Both the position numbers and the translations under genes were made by a program. DNA of 10,619 bases from an uncultured Flavobacteriaceae bacterium (GTDB taxonomy: Bacteria; Bacteroidota; Bacteroidia; Flavobacteriales; Flavobacteriaceae), in the NCBI GenBank assembly GCA_938018045.1, contig CALIIP010000250.1, positions 1 through 10,619 of the forward strand, given 5' to 3'. The notes under the pieces are model-generated. The model made no database searches. It saw only the letters and a list, made by a program, of their open reading frames with translations, and was not told the DNA's origin. Position 1 is the first letter of the stretch. The number at the start of each line of letters is the position of its first letter. Positions 1 to 6,437 of the stretch are shown piece after piece.

Positions 1-1121
1 GGAGATTCTTTTGTTCCTGCTAATAATGAACCTAACATTACAGAGTCTGCACCAGCGGCAATTGCCTTAGGAATATCTCCTGTATAACGTATTCCACCAT
101 CTGCAATCACAGGAATTCCTGTTCCTTTTAATGCTTCTGCAACTTCGTGTACTGCCGATAATTGAGGGTAACCAACACCTGCAACAACACGTGTTGTACA
201 TATTGAACCTGGACCAATACCAACTTTTACTGCATCTGCACCTGCATCAACTAAATATTTTGCTGCGGCTGCTGTAGCAATATTACCAACAACAACATCT
301 ACGTCAGGAAATTTTGTTTTTACATCTTTTAAAACACCAACAACACCTTTTGAGTGTCCGTGAGCAGTATCTATAATCAAAGCATCAACTCCAGCGTTAA
401 TAAGCGCTTCTGCTCTCTTTAATGCGTCTTTTGTTACTCCAATTGCTGCTGCAACACGCAAACGACCATATGAGTCTTTATTTGCGTTTGGGTTTTCTTT
501 TACTTTTATAATATCTCTAAACGTTATCAATCCAACCAATTTATAATCTGCATCTACAACTGGTAATTTTTCAATCTTATTGTCTTGTAGTATAATTTCG
601 GCTTGTGGTAACGAAGTTCCTTTGGCAACAGTTACCAGATTTTCTGAAGTCATTATTTCAGAAATTTCGCGTTCGTTATTCTTTTCAAATCTCAAATCAC
701 GATTGGTAACAATACCAATCAACTTTTTATCTGCATCAACAACTGGAATTCCGCCAATACCATATTCGCGCATCAATGCTTTTGCATCAAATACGGTTGC
801 ATCTTTACCAACAGTTATAGGATCGATAATCATTCCAGATTCAGAACGCTTTACTTTACGCACTTCACCTGCTTGTTGCTTTATCGTACAGTTTTTATGC
901 AATACGCCAATACCTCCTTCTTGAGCCATGGCTATCGCCATTGCAGATTCTGTAACAGTGTCCATTGCTGCAGAAATAATTGGTGTATTGAGTGTAATGT
1001 TTTTGGTAAATTTTGTTTGAAGTTTAACGTCTCTTGGTAATACTTCTGAGTATGCTGGTATTAAAAGTACGTCGTCGTAAGTTAGTCCTTCTCCTACAAA
1101 TTTTGATGAGTTTGAAATCAT
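1..1121 (-). CDS. guaB: IMP dehydrogenase, N-terminal 373 residues (3' end outside window)
   Basis: Oxidises IMP to XMP with NAD+, the committed step of GMP synthesis, in the cytoplasm. The translation starts MISNSSKFVGEGLTYDDVLL, as usual for IMPDH. Visible in order: the first part of the TIM barrel (AAMDTVTES, about residues 51-59), an inserted pair of CBS domains (about 98-150 and 158-208), then the rest of the barrel with the catalytic loop GPGSICTTR, where Cys308 is the nucleophile that forms the thioimidate with IMP. The phosphate-binding segment ADGGIRYTGD and MLGSLLAGT follow. The frame is open to position 1, so about 115-120 residues, including the mobile flap, lie outside the window; this is an edge effect and not a defect. 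The start at 1121 gives the family's normal N-terminus and has a -7 element 26 bases upstream. Identity is essentially certain. Confidence 0.97.
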   Translation of the reverse strand, partial: MISNSSKFVGEGLTYDDVLLIPAYSEVLPRDVKLQTKFTKNITLNTPIISAAMDTVTESAMAIAMAQEGGIGVLHKNCTIKQQAGEVRKVKRSESGMIIDPITVGKDATVFDAKALMREYGIGGIPVVDADKKLIGIVTNRDLRFEKNNEREISEIMTSENLVTVAKGTSLPQAEIILQDNKIEKLPVVDADYKLVGLITFRDIIKVKENPNANKDSYGRLRVAAAIGVTKDALKRAEALINAGVDALIIDTAHGHSKGVVGVLKDVKTKFPDVDVVVGNIATAAAAKYLVDAGADAVKVGIGPGSICTTRVVAGVGYPQLSAVHEVAEALKGTGIPVIADGGIRYTGDIPKAIAAGADSVMLGSLLAGTKES

Positions 1122-1146
1122 GATGCAATTAAGATTTAATTGCGAA

Positions 1147-1154
1147 CAAATTTA
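1147..1154 (-). promoter_or_regulatory. Probable guaB -7 promoter element
   Basis: Read on the minus strand this is TAAATTTG, a perfect match to the Bacteroidetes -7 consensus TAnnTTTG, 25 bases before the guaB start codon. I see no good TTTG -33 element at the usual spacing of about 19, so the call rests on one half of the promoter and on position. Confidence 0.55.
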
Positions 1155-1157
1155 CAA

Positions 1158-1183
1158 CATTATCTCCTTAATTAAGCATAATG
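1158..1183. repeat. Imperfect inverted repeat between the lipoprotein gene and guaB
   Basis: CATTAT (1158-1163) pairs with ATAATG (1178-1183), and between them CTTAAT and ATTAAG continue the palindrome with a two-base bulge. It lies just after the stop of the upstream lipoprotein gene and immediately upstream of the guaB -7 element. It could be a weak transcription end for the upstream operon (though no T-tract follows) or a protein-binding site over the guaB promoter. In DNA this AT-rich, chance is also possible. Confidence 0.35.
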
Positions 1184-1184
1184 A

Positions 1185-1991
1185 TTAATTATTTACATCA
1201 AAGCGAATAATCTCTTGTATACTATTTTCATTTCCACTACTTGGAAAAGGATATGTAACTCCAGGAAGTGGTTCTAATTGATAACTGATCATGGTCGCAG
1301 ATTTTATCAAACCAACTTCATTTGCATAACTATTTTTCATCACCATTACATCTTGTGGAGATAAGACAGTTATTGGCAATGTGATTCCGCCAACGGTAAC
1401 TTGTGCAGTAATTTTTAAATTCAACGCTATTTCTGTTTCAATTATATCATCAAAAGTCACAGAATTTACAGTCAAACTACTAGATATGTTTTTTAACGTG
1501 TTATTTAAACTGTATGATATTGTTAAAGGAATACCATCTATTATTTCTGTTATTGATTCACTTTGAGTTCCTAATACTGTTCCAATTGCTGCGGTTTCAT
1601 CTAATAAAACAACGTCATCAAACGCAATATTTAAATCAAAGAAATTATCAAAAAAATCACCTAAATTTATAGAACCATAAATCAAATGTTCATTTGCAGA
1701 TTTTCTATGTAAGTTTTGAGCATACAACTGCGTTGCCAATCCTGTACTTGCTGCAGAAGCATCAAAATCAAAGTAATCGAAACCATTGGCATTGGTAATT
1801 CCAGAAATAAACAATGAGTCTCTAGACATTCCGTTTGCCGAAGAATTTACATCGTACACCCAAAAATTATCAACAGACATTGGCATAAACTCTTCTACAT
1901 TATATATTGGATCATTAATTTCATCTGTACAAGATGATGCTATAAAAAGCACTCCAATAAAAAGAAACAGGCTAAAAATTACTTTCTTCAT
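1185..1991 (-). CDS. Lipoprotein of unknown function, last gene of the porin/flavoprotein operon
   Basis: 268 residues. The N-terminus MKKVIFSLFLFIGVLFIASSC is a type II signal peptide with lipobox ASSC, so Cys21 should be lipidated; TDE follows it. The mature part looks beta-rich, with many alternating hydrophobic/threonine/serine stretches and no cysteines or recognisable catalytic motif. The segment SYANEVGLIKS near residues 221-231 resembles a phrase common in Bacteroidetes envelope lipoproteins of unknown function. The start codon lies two bases after the stop of the membrane-protein gene, so the two are almost certainly co-transcribed and probably translationally coupled. The role is unknown. 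From its position I infer a periplasmic or outer-membrane partner of the porin/FMN-protein system. Confidence is high that it is a real lipoprotein, none as to function. Confidence 0.88.
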   Translation of the reverse strand: MKKVIFSLFLFIGVLFIASSCTDEINDPIYNVEEFMPMSVDNFWVYDVNSSANGMSRDSLFISGITNANGFDYFDFDASAASTGLATQLYAQNLHRKSANEHLIYGSINLGDFFDNFFDLNIAFDDVVLLDETAAIGTVLGTQSESITEIIDGIPLTISYSLNNTLKNISSSLTVNSVTFDDIIETEIALNLKITAQVTVGGITLPITVLSPQDVMVMKNSYANEVGLIKSATMISYQLEPLPGVTYPFPSSGNENSIQEIIRFDVNN

Positions 1992-1993
1992 CT

Positions 1994-2488
1994 TTATTTT
2001 TTTGATTTTTTTAATAATTCAAATATAATCATAAATACTGAAATGGTATAACTTAAGGTCATTGCAATTCCAGAAATCATGATGACATATTTCATCCAAC
2101 CAATATTTAGCCATAAAAGGTAAATTCCGCCAAAAGTTAGCAAGACAGATGCAAATGTTTCGAACATTAAAAAATGCTTTAATTTCTTGTTTATACTAGT
2201 TGTAGAAAGGATTAATGATAGAATAAAGAAAATAATAGACAATGATAGTATATGATTGTGCACCAATGTCAACACTTCTCTTTTTGATTTTTTGAATTGC
2301 ATTACAGTTGCATTCTCGTCTGCCTCATTTCCATTATAATGTGATTCTATTCCTTCTGGACTTGAAGTTGTGGTTTCGTTTACAAATGTAAGACCTGTAT
2401 AAAAACCAATACTCAAAAGCACTAAAAAAACAGCAATCAATGCTTTAATTTCTTTAGGAAAACTATGTATAATTCCGTGTACTTGCAT
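1994..2488 (-). CDS. Small four-helix inner-membrane protein with an outer-face His-x-His
   Basis: 164 residues. Predicted helices lie at about 15-36, 78-96, 105-126 and 131-157. Lysines at 12-15, 101-104 and the C-terminal KKSKK put both ends in the cytoplasm, so the loop at about 37-76 (SPEGIESHYNGNE) is periplasmic. His77 and His79 (LVHNHILSL) then sit at the outer end of helix 2. From memory this resembles a widespread but uncharacterised kind of small membrane protein with a conserved H-x-H at this place; I cannot name a family. Its ATG overlaps the TAA of the FMN-binding gene (TAATG), and the lipoprotein gene follows two bases after its stop, so it is a tightly coupled operon member. 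I infer it could be the membrane partner that passes electrons to the flavoprotein, with the histidines binding a metal or haem. That is a hypothesis; a scaffold role is equally compatible. Confidence 0.85.
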   Translation of the reverse strand: MQVHGIIHSFPKEIKALIAVFLVLLSIGFYTGLTFVNETTTSSPEGIESHYNGNEADENATVMQFKKSKREVLTLVHNHILSLSIIFFILSLILSTTSINKKLKHFLMFETFASVLLTFGGIYLLWLNIGWMKYVIMISGIAMTLSYTISVFMIIFELLKKSKK

Positions 2489-3024
2489 TAAATGGCTTTT
2501 TGTTCTTGCAAAATTGCTAAAGACTGTAATAAATTATTAATGGCAACTGTCATAGAATTTGCAGAAATTGTTGCTCCAGAAATCGCAATAATATCTTTTT
2601 CGTACTTCAGTTTTTCACCATTTTTTTTTCCAACAAATTGTTTCAACCAACGTTTACTCCCTATTTCAGATCCGTAATCTTCACGGTAAATAAGTACTTT
2701 TGCTTTCTTAATGATAAAGTCATTATCAAACAAAACCAAATAATCAAATTCATCTGTTTTACTTGGTGCTTTAGATATAAAGGCGTAGCCTTTAAGTTCT
2801 TTATTATCAATTATTTGAAATAAGTTACTTGAATCAATTTTAGTTTTTAATTGATTTGCAAATTCATTAGAAAAACGCATAGGATTCAAAGTGAATTCTT
2901 CAGTTTCATATACCGTTTTAATCTCTTTAGAAACTTTTTTGTAAATGTTTTTCGGTATCTGAAATGACATGAATAAACATGCAATCATCAAAAAACAAAT
3001 ACTAAAAAAACGGTTACTCATCAT
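2488..3024 (-). CDS. Exported FMN-binding domain protein (probable covalent flavoprotein)
   Basis: 178 residues from the chosen start. A basic N-terminus and a hydrophobic stretch (FFSICFLMIACLFMSF) form a signal anchor without a clear cleavage site, followed by one FMN_bind domain of the RnfG/NqrC type. Near the C-terminus is ISGATISANS, matching the S-G-A-T-x-[S/T] motif whose threonine receives FMN through a phosphoester bond from the transferase ApbE; here it is Thr152 (165 from the longer start). The upstream core DYLVLFDN...YREDYGSEIGSKRWLKQFVGK is typical of the domain. It has no haem or Fe-S motif, so it is a single-cofactor carrier. The frame is open to an ATG at 3063, nine bases after the porin stop, but that adds an odd extension (MAICYLKFQYFCK) before the anchor, so I prefer MMSNRFF at 3024. 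The stop overlaps the next gene's start. FMN binding is well supported, substrate unknown. Confidence 0.88.
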   Translation of the reverse strand: MMSNRFFSICFLMIACLFMSFQIPKNIYKKVSKEIKTVYETEEFTLNPMRFSNEFANQLKTKIDSSNLFQIIDNKELKGYAFISKAPSKTDEFDYLVLFDNDFIIKKAKVLIYREDYGSEIGSKRWLKQFVGKKNGEKLKYEKDIIAISGATISANSMTVAINNLLQSLAILQEQKAI

Positions 3025-3072
3025 CTTACAAAAATATTGAAATTTTAAATAGCAAATAGCCAAATTATACGA

Positions 3073-4227
3073 TTAAAACCAAACTCCTATTCCGAAGTTT
3101 AATTGACCTGTTGCATCACTTCCAGCAACCTCGTTGCTTTTTATTTGATAATCTCCTTTTACGACTACTCCTGGAGCCAACTTGTAACTCAATCCGAAGG
3201 TGATATCATTTCTATCGTACGCACGATTTCTAGTCAAACTTCCATCAACATCTGCATGCGTATCATAATCTTCGTATCGTGCAAAAGCCCATAATTGTTG
3301 CTTTTTATCTTGTGACAATAGGTTGTATGAACTTTCTAAATACCATCCTTGCAATTTACTACCAAGATCTGCAGAATTAAGTGTGTTATAAGCATCTGTA
3401 TCGCTTAAACTTGCATTTATAATTTGCCCTCTTGCAGCAAACCTTTTGTTTGTATAGCGTGCATCTAAGCCAATCATAGCAATTCCTATATCTGCACCAT
3501 CGATCATATCAACATCATCTGCTGCTTGTGTACGCCCAAAATATCCAGCCAATCCTAAACGCAAACCATCAATACCATAATAATCGACTTTTGCAGATAA
3601 GTTTGGTGTATTAATTGTTGATTTTGCGCCTTTTTGACGTCCGTTTCTCAGACCATTGCTTCCTCCAAGAACTTTTGTTCCATTTACAGATGCAAAACCA
3701 TTAAAGATATATGCTTGGTATTTAAGTGAGTACTCATTACTTCTTCCAGAAACACCAATACCAATTTCTCTCCAAGTTGTTGGAATAATAGAGCCATCAA
3801 CAGAAGGACGCTCTACACCATTAAAAGTTGTTGGCTCATGATATTCATTCAATATTCCCATAGGAACTAGCATCAATCCTCCTCTTAGGTTTATATTGTC
3901 ATTTAAACTGTATTGTATGAATGCTTGTTCTACAAACACTTCACTAACGTGTTCGAATTCAATTTCTGTAATAAACTGTGTTCTATCATTGAATTTGTAA
4001 CCAAACATTAAAACAAGTCGCTGAATATCTAATTCACCGTTATCGCTTTCTGGTTGATTGTATGTAATTTCACCATATCCTCCTATTGTAAGTGGTGATT
4101 TCTGATTTTTCGTTAAAAGCCTGTCTGCTGTATTCTGTGTTAGTTGTGGAATACTATCATTTGGGGTTTGTGCTGAAACTATAAATGAACTCAAAAGAAT
4201 TCCAGCAAATAAAAATTTTCTTAACAT
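3073..4227 (-). CDS. Outer-membrane porin, OprO/OprP-like
   Basis: 384 residues with a signal peptide (MLRKFLFAGILLSSFIVSAQ, cleavage likely after Ala19) and a C-terminus ending in aromatic Phe, as in outer-membrane barrels. Amphipathic strands alternate throughout. The conserved block GGLMLVPMGILNEYHEP, then FNGVERPSVDGSIIPTTWREIG (about residues 116-156), is characteristic of the Bacteroidetes branch of the phosphate-selective porin O/P family; that name is historical, and phosphate selectivity should not be assumed. It should form a diffusion pore for small, probably anionic solutes. It is the first gene of the operon, with a strong promoter about 33 bases upstream and a leader of about 30 bases. 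The linkage to an extracytoplasmic flavoprotein suggests the pore serves a redox-active or reducible small molecule, which is inference. Confidence 0.92.
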   Translation of the reverse strand: MLRKFLFAGILLSSFIVSAQTPNDSIPQLTQNTADRLLTKNQKSPLTIGGYGEITYNQPESDNGELDIQRLVLMFGYKFNDRTQFITEIEFEHVSEVFVEQAFIQYSLNDNINLRGGLMLVPMGILNEYHEPTTFNGVERPSVDGSIIPTTWREIGIGVSGRSNEYSLKYQAYIFNGFASVNGTKVLGGSNGLRNGRQKGAKSTINTPNLSAKVDYYGIDGLRLGLAGYFGRTQAADDVDMIDGADIGIAMIGLDARYTNKRFAARGQIINASLSDTDAYNTLNSADLGSKLQGWYLESSYNLLSQDKKQQLWAFARYEDYDTHADVDGSLTRNRAYDRNDITFGLSYKLAPGVVVKGDYQIKSNEVAGSDATGQLNFGIGVWF

Positions 4228-4259
4228 TACTATTTAGATTGATTAAAAATAATATTTGG

Positions 4260-4290
4260 CAAATATATAACACATATTGCTATAACCAAA
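4260..4290 (-). promoter_or_regulatory. Promoter of the porin/flavoprotein operon
   Basis: On the minus strand: TTTG (4290-4287), a 19-base spacer, then TATATTTG (4267-4260). Both elements and the spacing match the Bacteroidetes housekeeping consensus TTTG-N19-TAnnTTTG exactly. Transcription should start near 4255, giving a leader of about 28 bases before the porin ATG at 4227. The -7 element overlaps a 15-base perfect palindrome, ATATTTG-G-CAAATAT (4252-4266), which would sit over the transcription start and could be an operator. Confidence 0.8.
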
Positions 4291-4352
4291 TCTTATTTAG
4301 AATTATTTTAAATAAAAATGTAAACTGTTGATAAACTAATAAATAAAAAAAA

Positions 4353-5864
4353 TTACAAGGTTTTCAAGTGTTTTATGACCACTTTTCTAACATCAGAAGC
4401 AAGATCTTCTGGCTTATTTTGAGTAATGTTTACAAGACCTTTTGCACCAACCTTCAAAAATGGAATATCTCTACCAAGCAATAAATAATCAGTCAGTACA
4501 ACTGTATATGTTTTACTCTTATGGATGCGCTTTCCTCCTATTTTCCATTGTTTCTTCTCTACATCGTATCCTATATTGTGATGCTGTAAATATGCTCCAG
4601 TTCCTGCACGCAAACGACCATATTGCAAGGTTCGCTCAAGTAATTCACCTTTCATTTCTACTTTATTAATTCCGCCACCAAAAGGCAAGACTCTAAAAAT
4701 ATCAACTCCAGTAATTTCTCCAGATAATTCATCATCTATTCTAATTGAGCCACCGTTTACAAACGCACAGTCAATCTTTGCGTCTCCAAAAGCTTTAGAC
4801 ATAGAAGTAGCAATTAATTGTCCTAGATTTGTTTGCACACTTCTTGTTGGCGCATCCCTACCATCTAAAGGAACGACTGGTTTATAGATTACATCATATG
4901 GATTTTTAATAATCTCTTCTAATTTTTCATCTAAAATTCTCTTCCATTTTTCAACAATTACAGCAACTTCGATCGCTTCACCTGTTGATTCGTTTATTGA
5001 AACTAATTCAGATTTTATGGTTGATTTTTTTGTTACCTTATCAAACGTTATTCTGTGCACATAAGCAGTTTTTGCATTTGCATCTGCTTTAGAAACAAGT
5101 GCTTCTCCAACCGGAACAAGCATATTTGTATGTTCATGTCCTCCAAAAATAATTGGAACATTTGGCAATGAATTTGCTATTAATTTATCTTGATTAAATG
5201 CTGCATGTGTCAATCCTAAAGTAACATCTACCTTTGATTCTAGCGTATTGTATGCGTTTATTGCATCTTGATACAAATCGCCATAATCCACATAATCTTT
5301 CGGATTAGAATCAATTGTTGCACTAAAGAAACCAACTTTTATCTCAGTTCCATCTGTATCTTTAAAATCAAAAGTTACCGTTCTAGGAATGTCTGTCTTT
5401 ACACCATTATTTTCAACATAAAAAGGTGTTTTTGCAATACTATCTTTTAACAATTGAACATTTGTAGCGATCCATTGAAAAGTAGATTCATCTAATCTCT
5501 TCTGAAAGTCATTGTAACTTATATCAAACTCATGATTACCAAAAGCAACCAAATCAAATTTCATAGCATTCATAACTTCAATCATCTGCTTTCCTCTATA
5601 ACGATCGCCATTTTCATCCTTTAGAGTTGCAATAATTGAAGGGTTTAAAAAATCTCCTCCATGAACGAGCAATGTGTTTGGGTTTTCTGTTTTTAAAGTA
5701 TTGTATAGATTCGCAACACGAGCCAAACCACCTGTTTTACCACCTTCCATTGCGCTAATTTCATAAACATCATTAACTTGAACTACGATAAATTCTAATT
5801 TATTATCATCGCTCTTACAAGCAATAAATAATATAGAAATTAGTAAAATGGATATTTTTTTCAT
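4353..5864 (-). CDS. 5'-nucleotidase/UshA-family metallophosphatase lipoprotein
   Basis: 503 residues from the chosen start. MKKISILLISILFIAC is a lipoprotein signal with Cys16 as the lipidated residue; the following KSDDN resembles the acidic surface-export signal of flavobacterial lipoproteins, so it may face outward. An N-terminal metallophosphoesterase domain (about 24-300) shows GGDF (Asp71), GNHEFD (Asn110, His111), THA (His220) and GGHEH (His243, His245). The C-terminal 5'-nucleotidase domain (about 325-500) has FVNGGSIRIDDELSGEIT and LPFGGG. It probably hydrolyses extracellular nucleotides or related phosphoesters to scavenge phosphate and nucleosides. Oddity: the first metal motif reads VNDVYEI, so the usual D-x-H is D-x-Y (Tyr34). 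The frame extends to an ATG at 5888, but that lies inside the promoter's -7 element, so 5864 is the real start. It is transcribed alone, divergent from smpB. Confidence 0.93.
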   Translation of the reverse strand: MKKISILLISILFIACKSDDNKLEFIVVQVNDVYEISAMEGGKTGGLARVANLYNTLKTENPNTLLVHGGDFLNPSIIATLKDENGDRYRGKQMIEVMNAMKFDLVAFGNHEFDISYNDFQKRLDESTFQWIATNVQLLKDSIAKTPFYVENNGVKTDIPRTVTFDFKDTDGTEIKVGFFSATIDSNPKDYVDYGDLYQDAINAYNTLESKVDVTLGLTHAAFNQDKLIANSLPNVPIIFGGHEHTNMLVPVGEALVSKADANAKTAYVHRITFDKVTKKSTIKSELVSINESTGEAIEVAVIVEKWKRILDEKLEEIIKNPYDVIYKPVVPLDGRDAPTRSVQTNLGQLIATSMSKAFGDAKIDCAFVNGGSIRIDDELSGEITGVDIFRVLPFGGGINKVEMKGELLERTLQYGRLRAGTGAYLQHHNIGYDVEKKQWKIGGKRIHKSKTYTVVLTDYLLLGRDIPFLKVGAKGLVNITQNKPEDLASDVRKVVIKHLKTL

Positions 5865-5885
5865 GTAATAATTTTTATGTTTGTA

Positions 5886-5916
5886 CAAAGTTACTAATTC
5901 TCAATTATACTTTAAA
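5886..5916 (-). promoter_or_regulatory. Promoter of the nucleotidase gene
   Basis: On the minus strand: TTTA (5916-5913), a 19-base spacer, then TAACTTTG (5893-5886), a perfect -7 element with a one-base deviation in the -33 element. Transcription should begin near 5880, about 16 bases before the ATG at 5864. This rules out the upstream in-frame ATG at 5888. Confidence 0.72.
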
Positions 5917-5917
5917 A

Positions 5918-5948
5918 TTTACTTTTAAACAGTTCTCATTTATCTTTG
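5918..5948 (+). promoter_or_regulatory. Promoter of the smpB operon
   Basis: TTTA (5918-5921), a 19-base spacer, then TATCTTTG (5941-5948), a perfect -7 element. Transcription should begin near 5953, leaving a leader of about 29 bases before the smpB ATG at 5982. It also excludes an in-frame TTG at 5946 as the start, because that lies inside the -7 element. The -33 element is one base away from that of the divergent nucleotidase promoter. Confidence 0.72.
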
Positions 5949-5981
5949 ATAAATAGCAATATTCATACTACATTTGCAACA

Positions 5982-6437
5982 ATGCAAAAGAAAATAAACA
6001 TACAAAACAAAAAGGCTCGATTTGAATTTGAAATTCTTGATGTTTATACTGCTGGAATTAAACTTAGCGGTACAGAAATTAAAAGTATCAGGCAAAGCAA
6101 AGCGCGTATAACAGAGAGTTTTTGTGAGTTTAATGAATCAGGAGAACTGTTTGTCATTAATATGTTTATTGAAGAATATTCGCATGGAAGTCACTACAAT
6201 CACAAGCCAAAAAGTGCACGTAAACTACTCTTAAACAAGCGCGAACTTAAGAAATTGGAGAAAGAAATACAAAATGTAGGTTTGACAATTATACCCCTTA
6301 AACTTTTTATGACAGAAAAAGGTTGGGCAAAAATTGATATTGCATTGTGTAGAGGGAAAAAACTATATGATAAGCGTGAAGCCATGAAAGACCATGATAA
6401 TAAGCGTGAATTGGCACGAATTAAAAAAGATTTTTAA
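5982..6437 (+). CDS. smpB: SsrA (tmRNA)-binding protein SmpB
   Basis: 151 residues, the normal SmpB length. It binds tmRNA and carries it to stalled ribosomes for trans-translation, releasing them and tagging the incomplete peptide. The start MQKKINIQNKKARFEFEIL is typical, as are GTEIKSIR (about 30-37), the HYNHKPKSARKLLLNKREL segment (about 71-89) and the C-terminal tail RGKKLYDKREAMKDHDNKRE. That basic tail folds into the empty mRNA channel in the stalled ribosome. The chosen ATG is 34 bases after a perfect -7 element; the open frame reaches further back only through a TTG inside the promoter. The stop codon overlaps the ATG of the prenyltransferase gene (TAATG), so smpB leads a coupled three-gene operon. 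Identity is secure. Confidence 0.97.
   Translation: MQKKINIQNKKARFEFEILDVYTAGIKLSGTEIKSIRQSKARITESFCEFNESGELFVINMFIEEYSHGSHYNHKPKSARKLLLNKRELKKLEKEIQNVGLTIIPLKLFMTEKGWAKIDIALCRGKKLYDKREAMKDHDNKRELARIKKDF

Noticed and set aside
580..924. Open frame of 114 codons on the plus strand inside guaB
   Set aside because: It lies wholly inside the strongly conserved guaB gene on the other strand, has no promoter or recognisable motif, and its serine/isoleucine-rich translation is typical of antisense to that gene.
1786..2028. Plus-strand open frame spanning the lipoprotein start
   Set aside because: Hydrophobic C-terminus comes only from the complement of AT-rich coding sequence; both minus-strand genes it crosses have clear signals and tight operon spacing.
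4291..4352. Possible terminator after the nucleotidase gene
   Set aside because: The sequence is A/T-rich with a T-run on the minus strand just after the stop, but I find no stem before it.
5865..5888. Upstream in-frame ATG of the nucleotidase gene
   Set aside because: It would start inside the TAACTTTG promoter element and place extra charged residues before an otherwise ideal lipoprotein signal.
5946..5981. TTG start extending SmpB by 12 residues
   Set aside because: The TTG is part of the -7 element TATCTTTG and the extension is absent from normal SmpB proteins.
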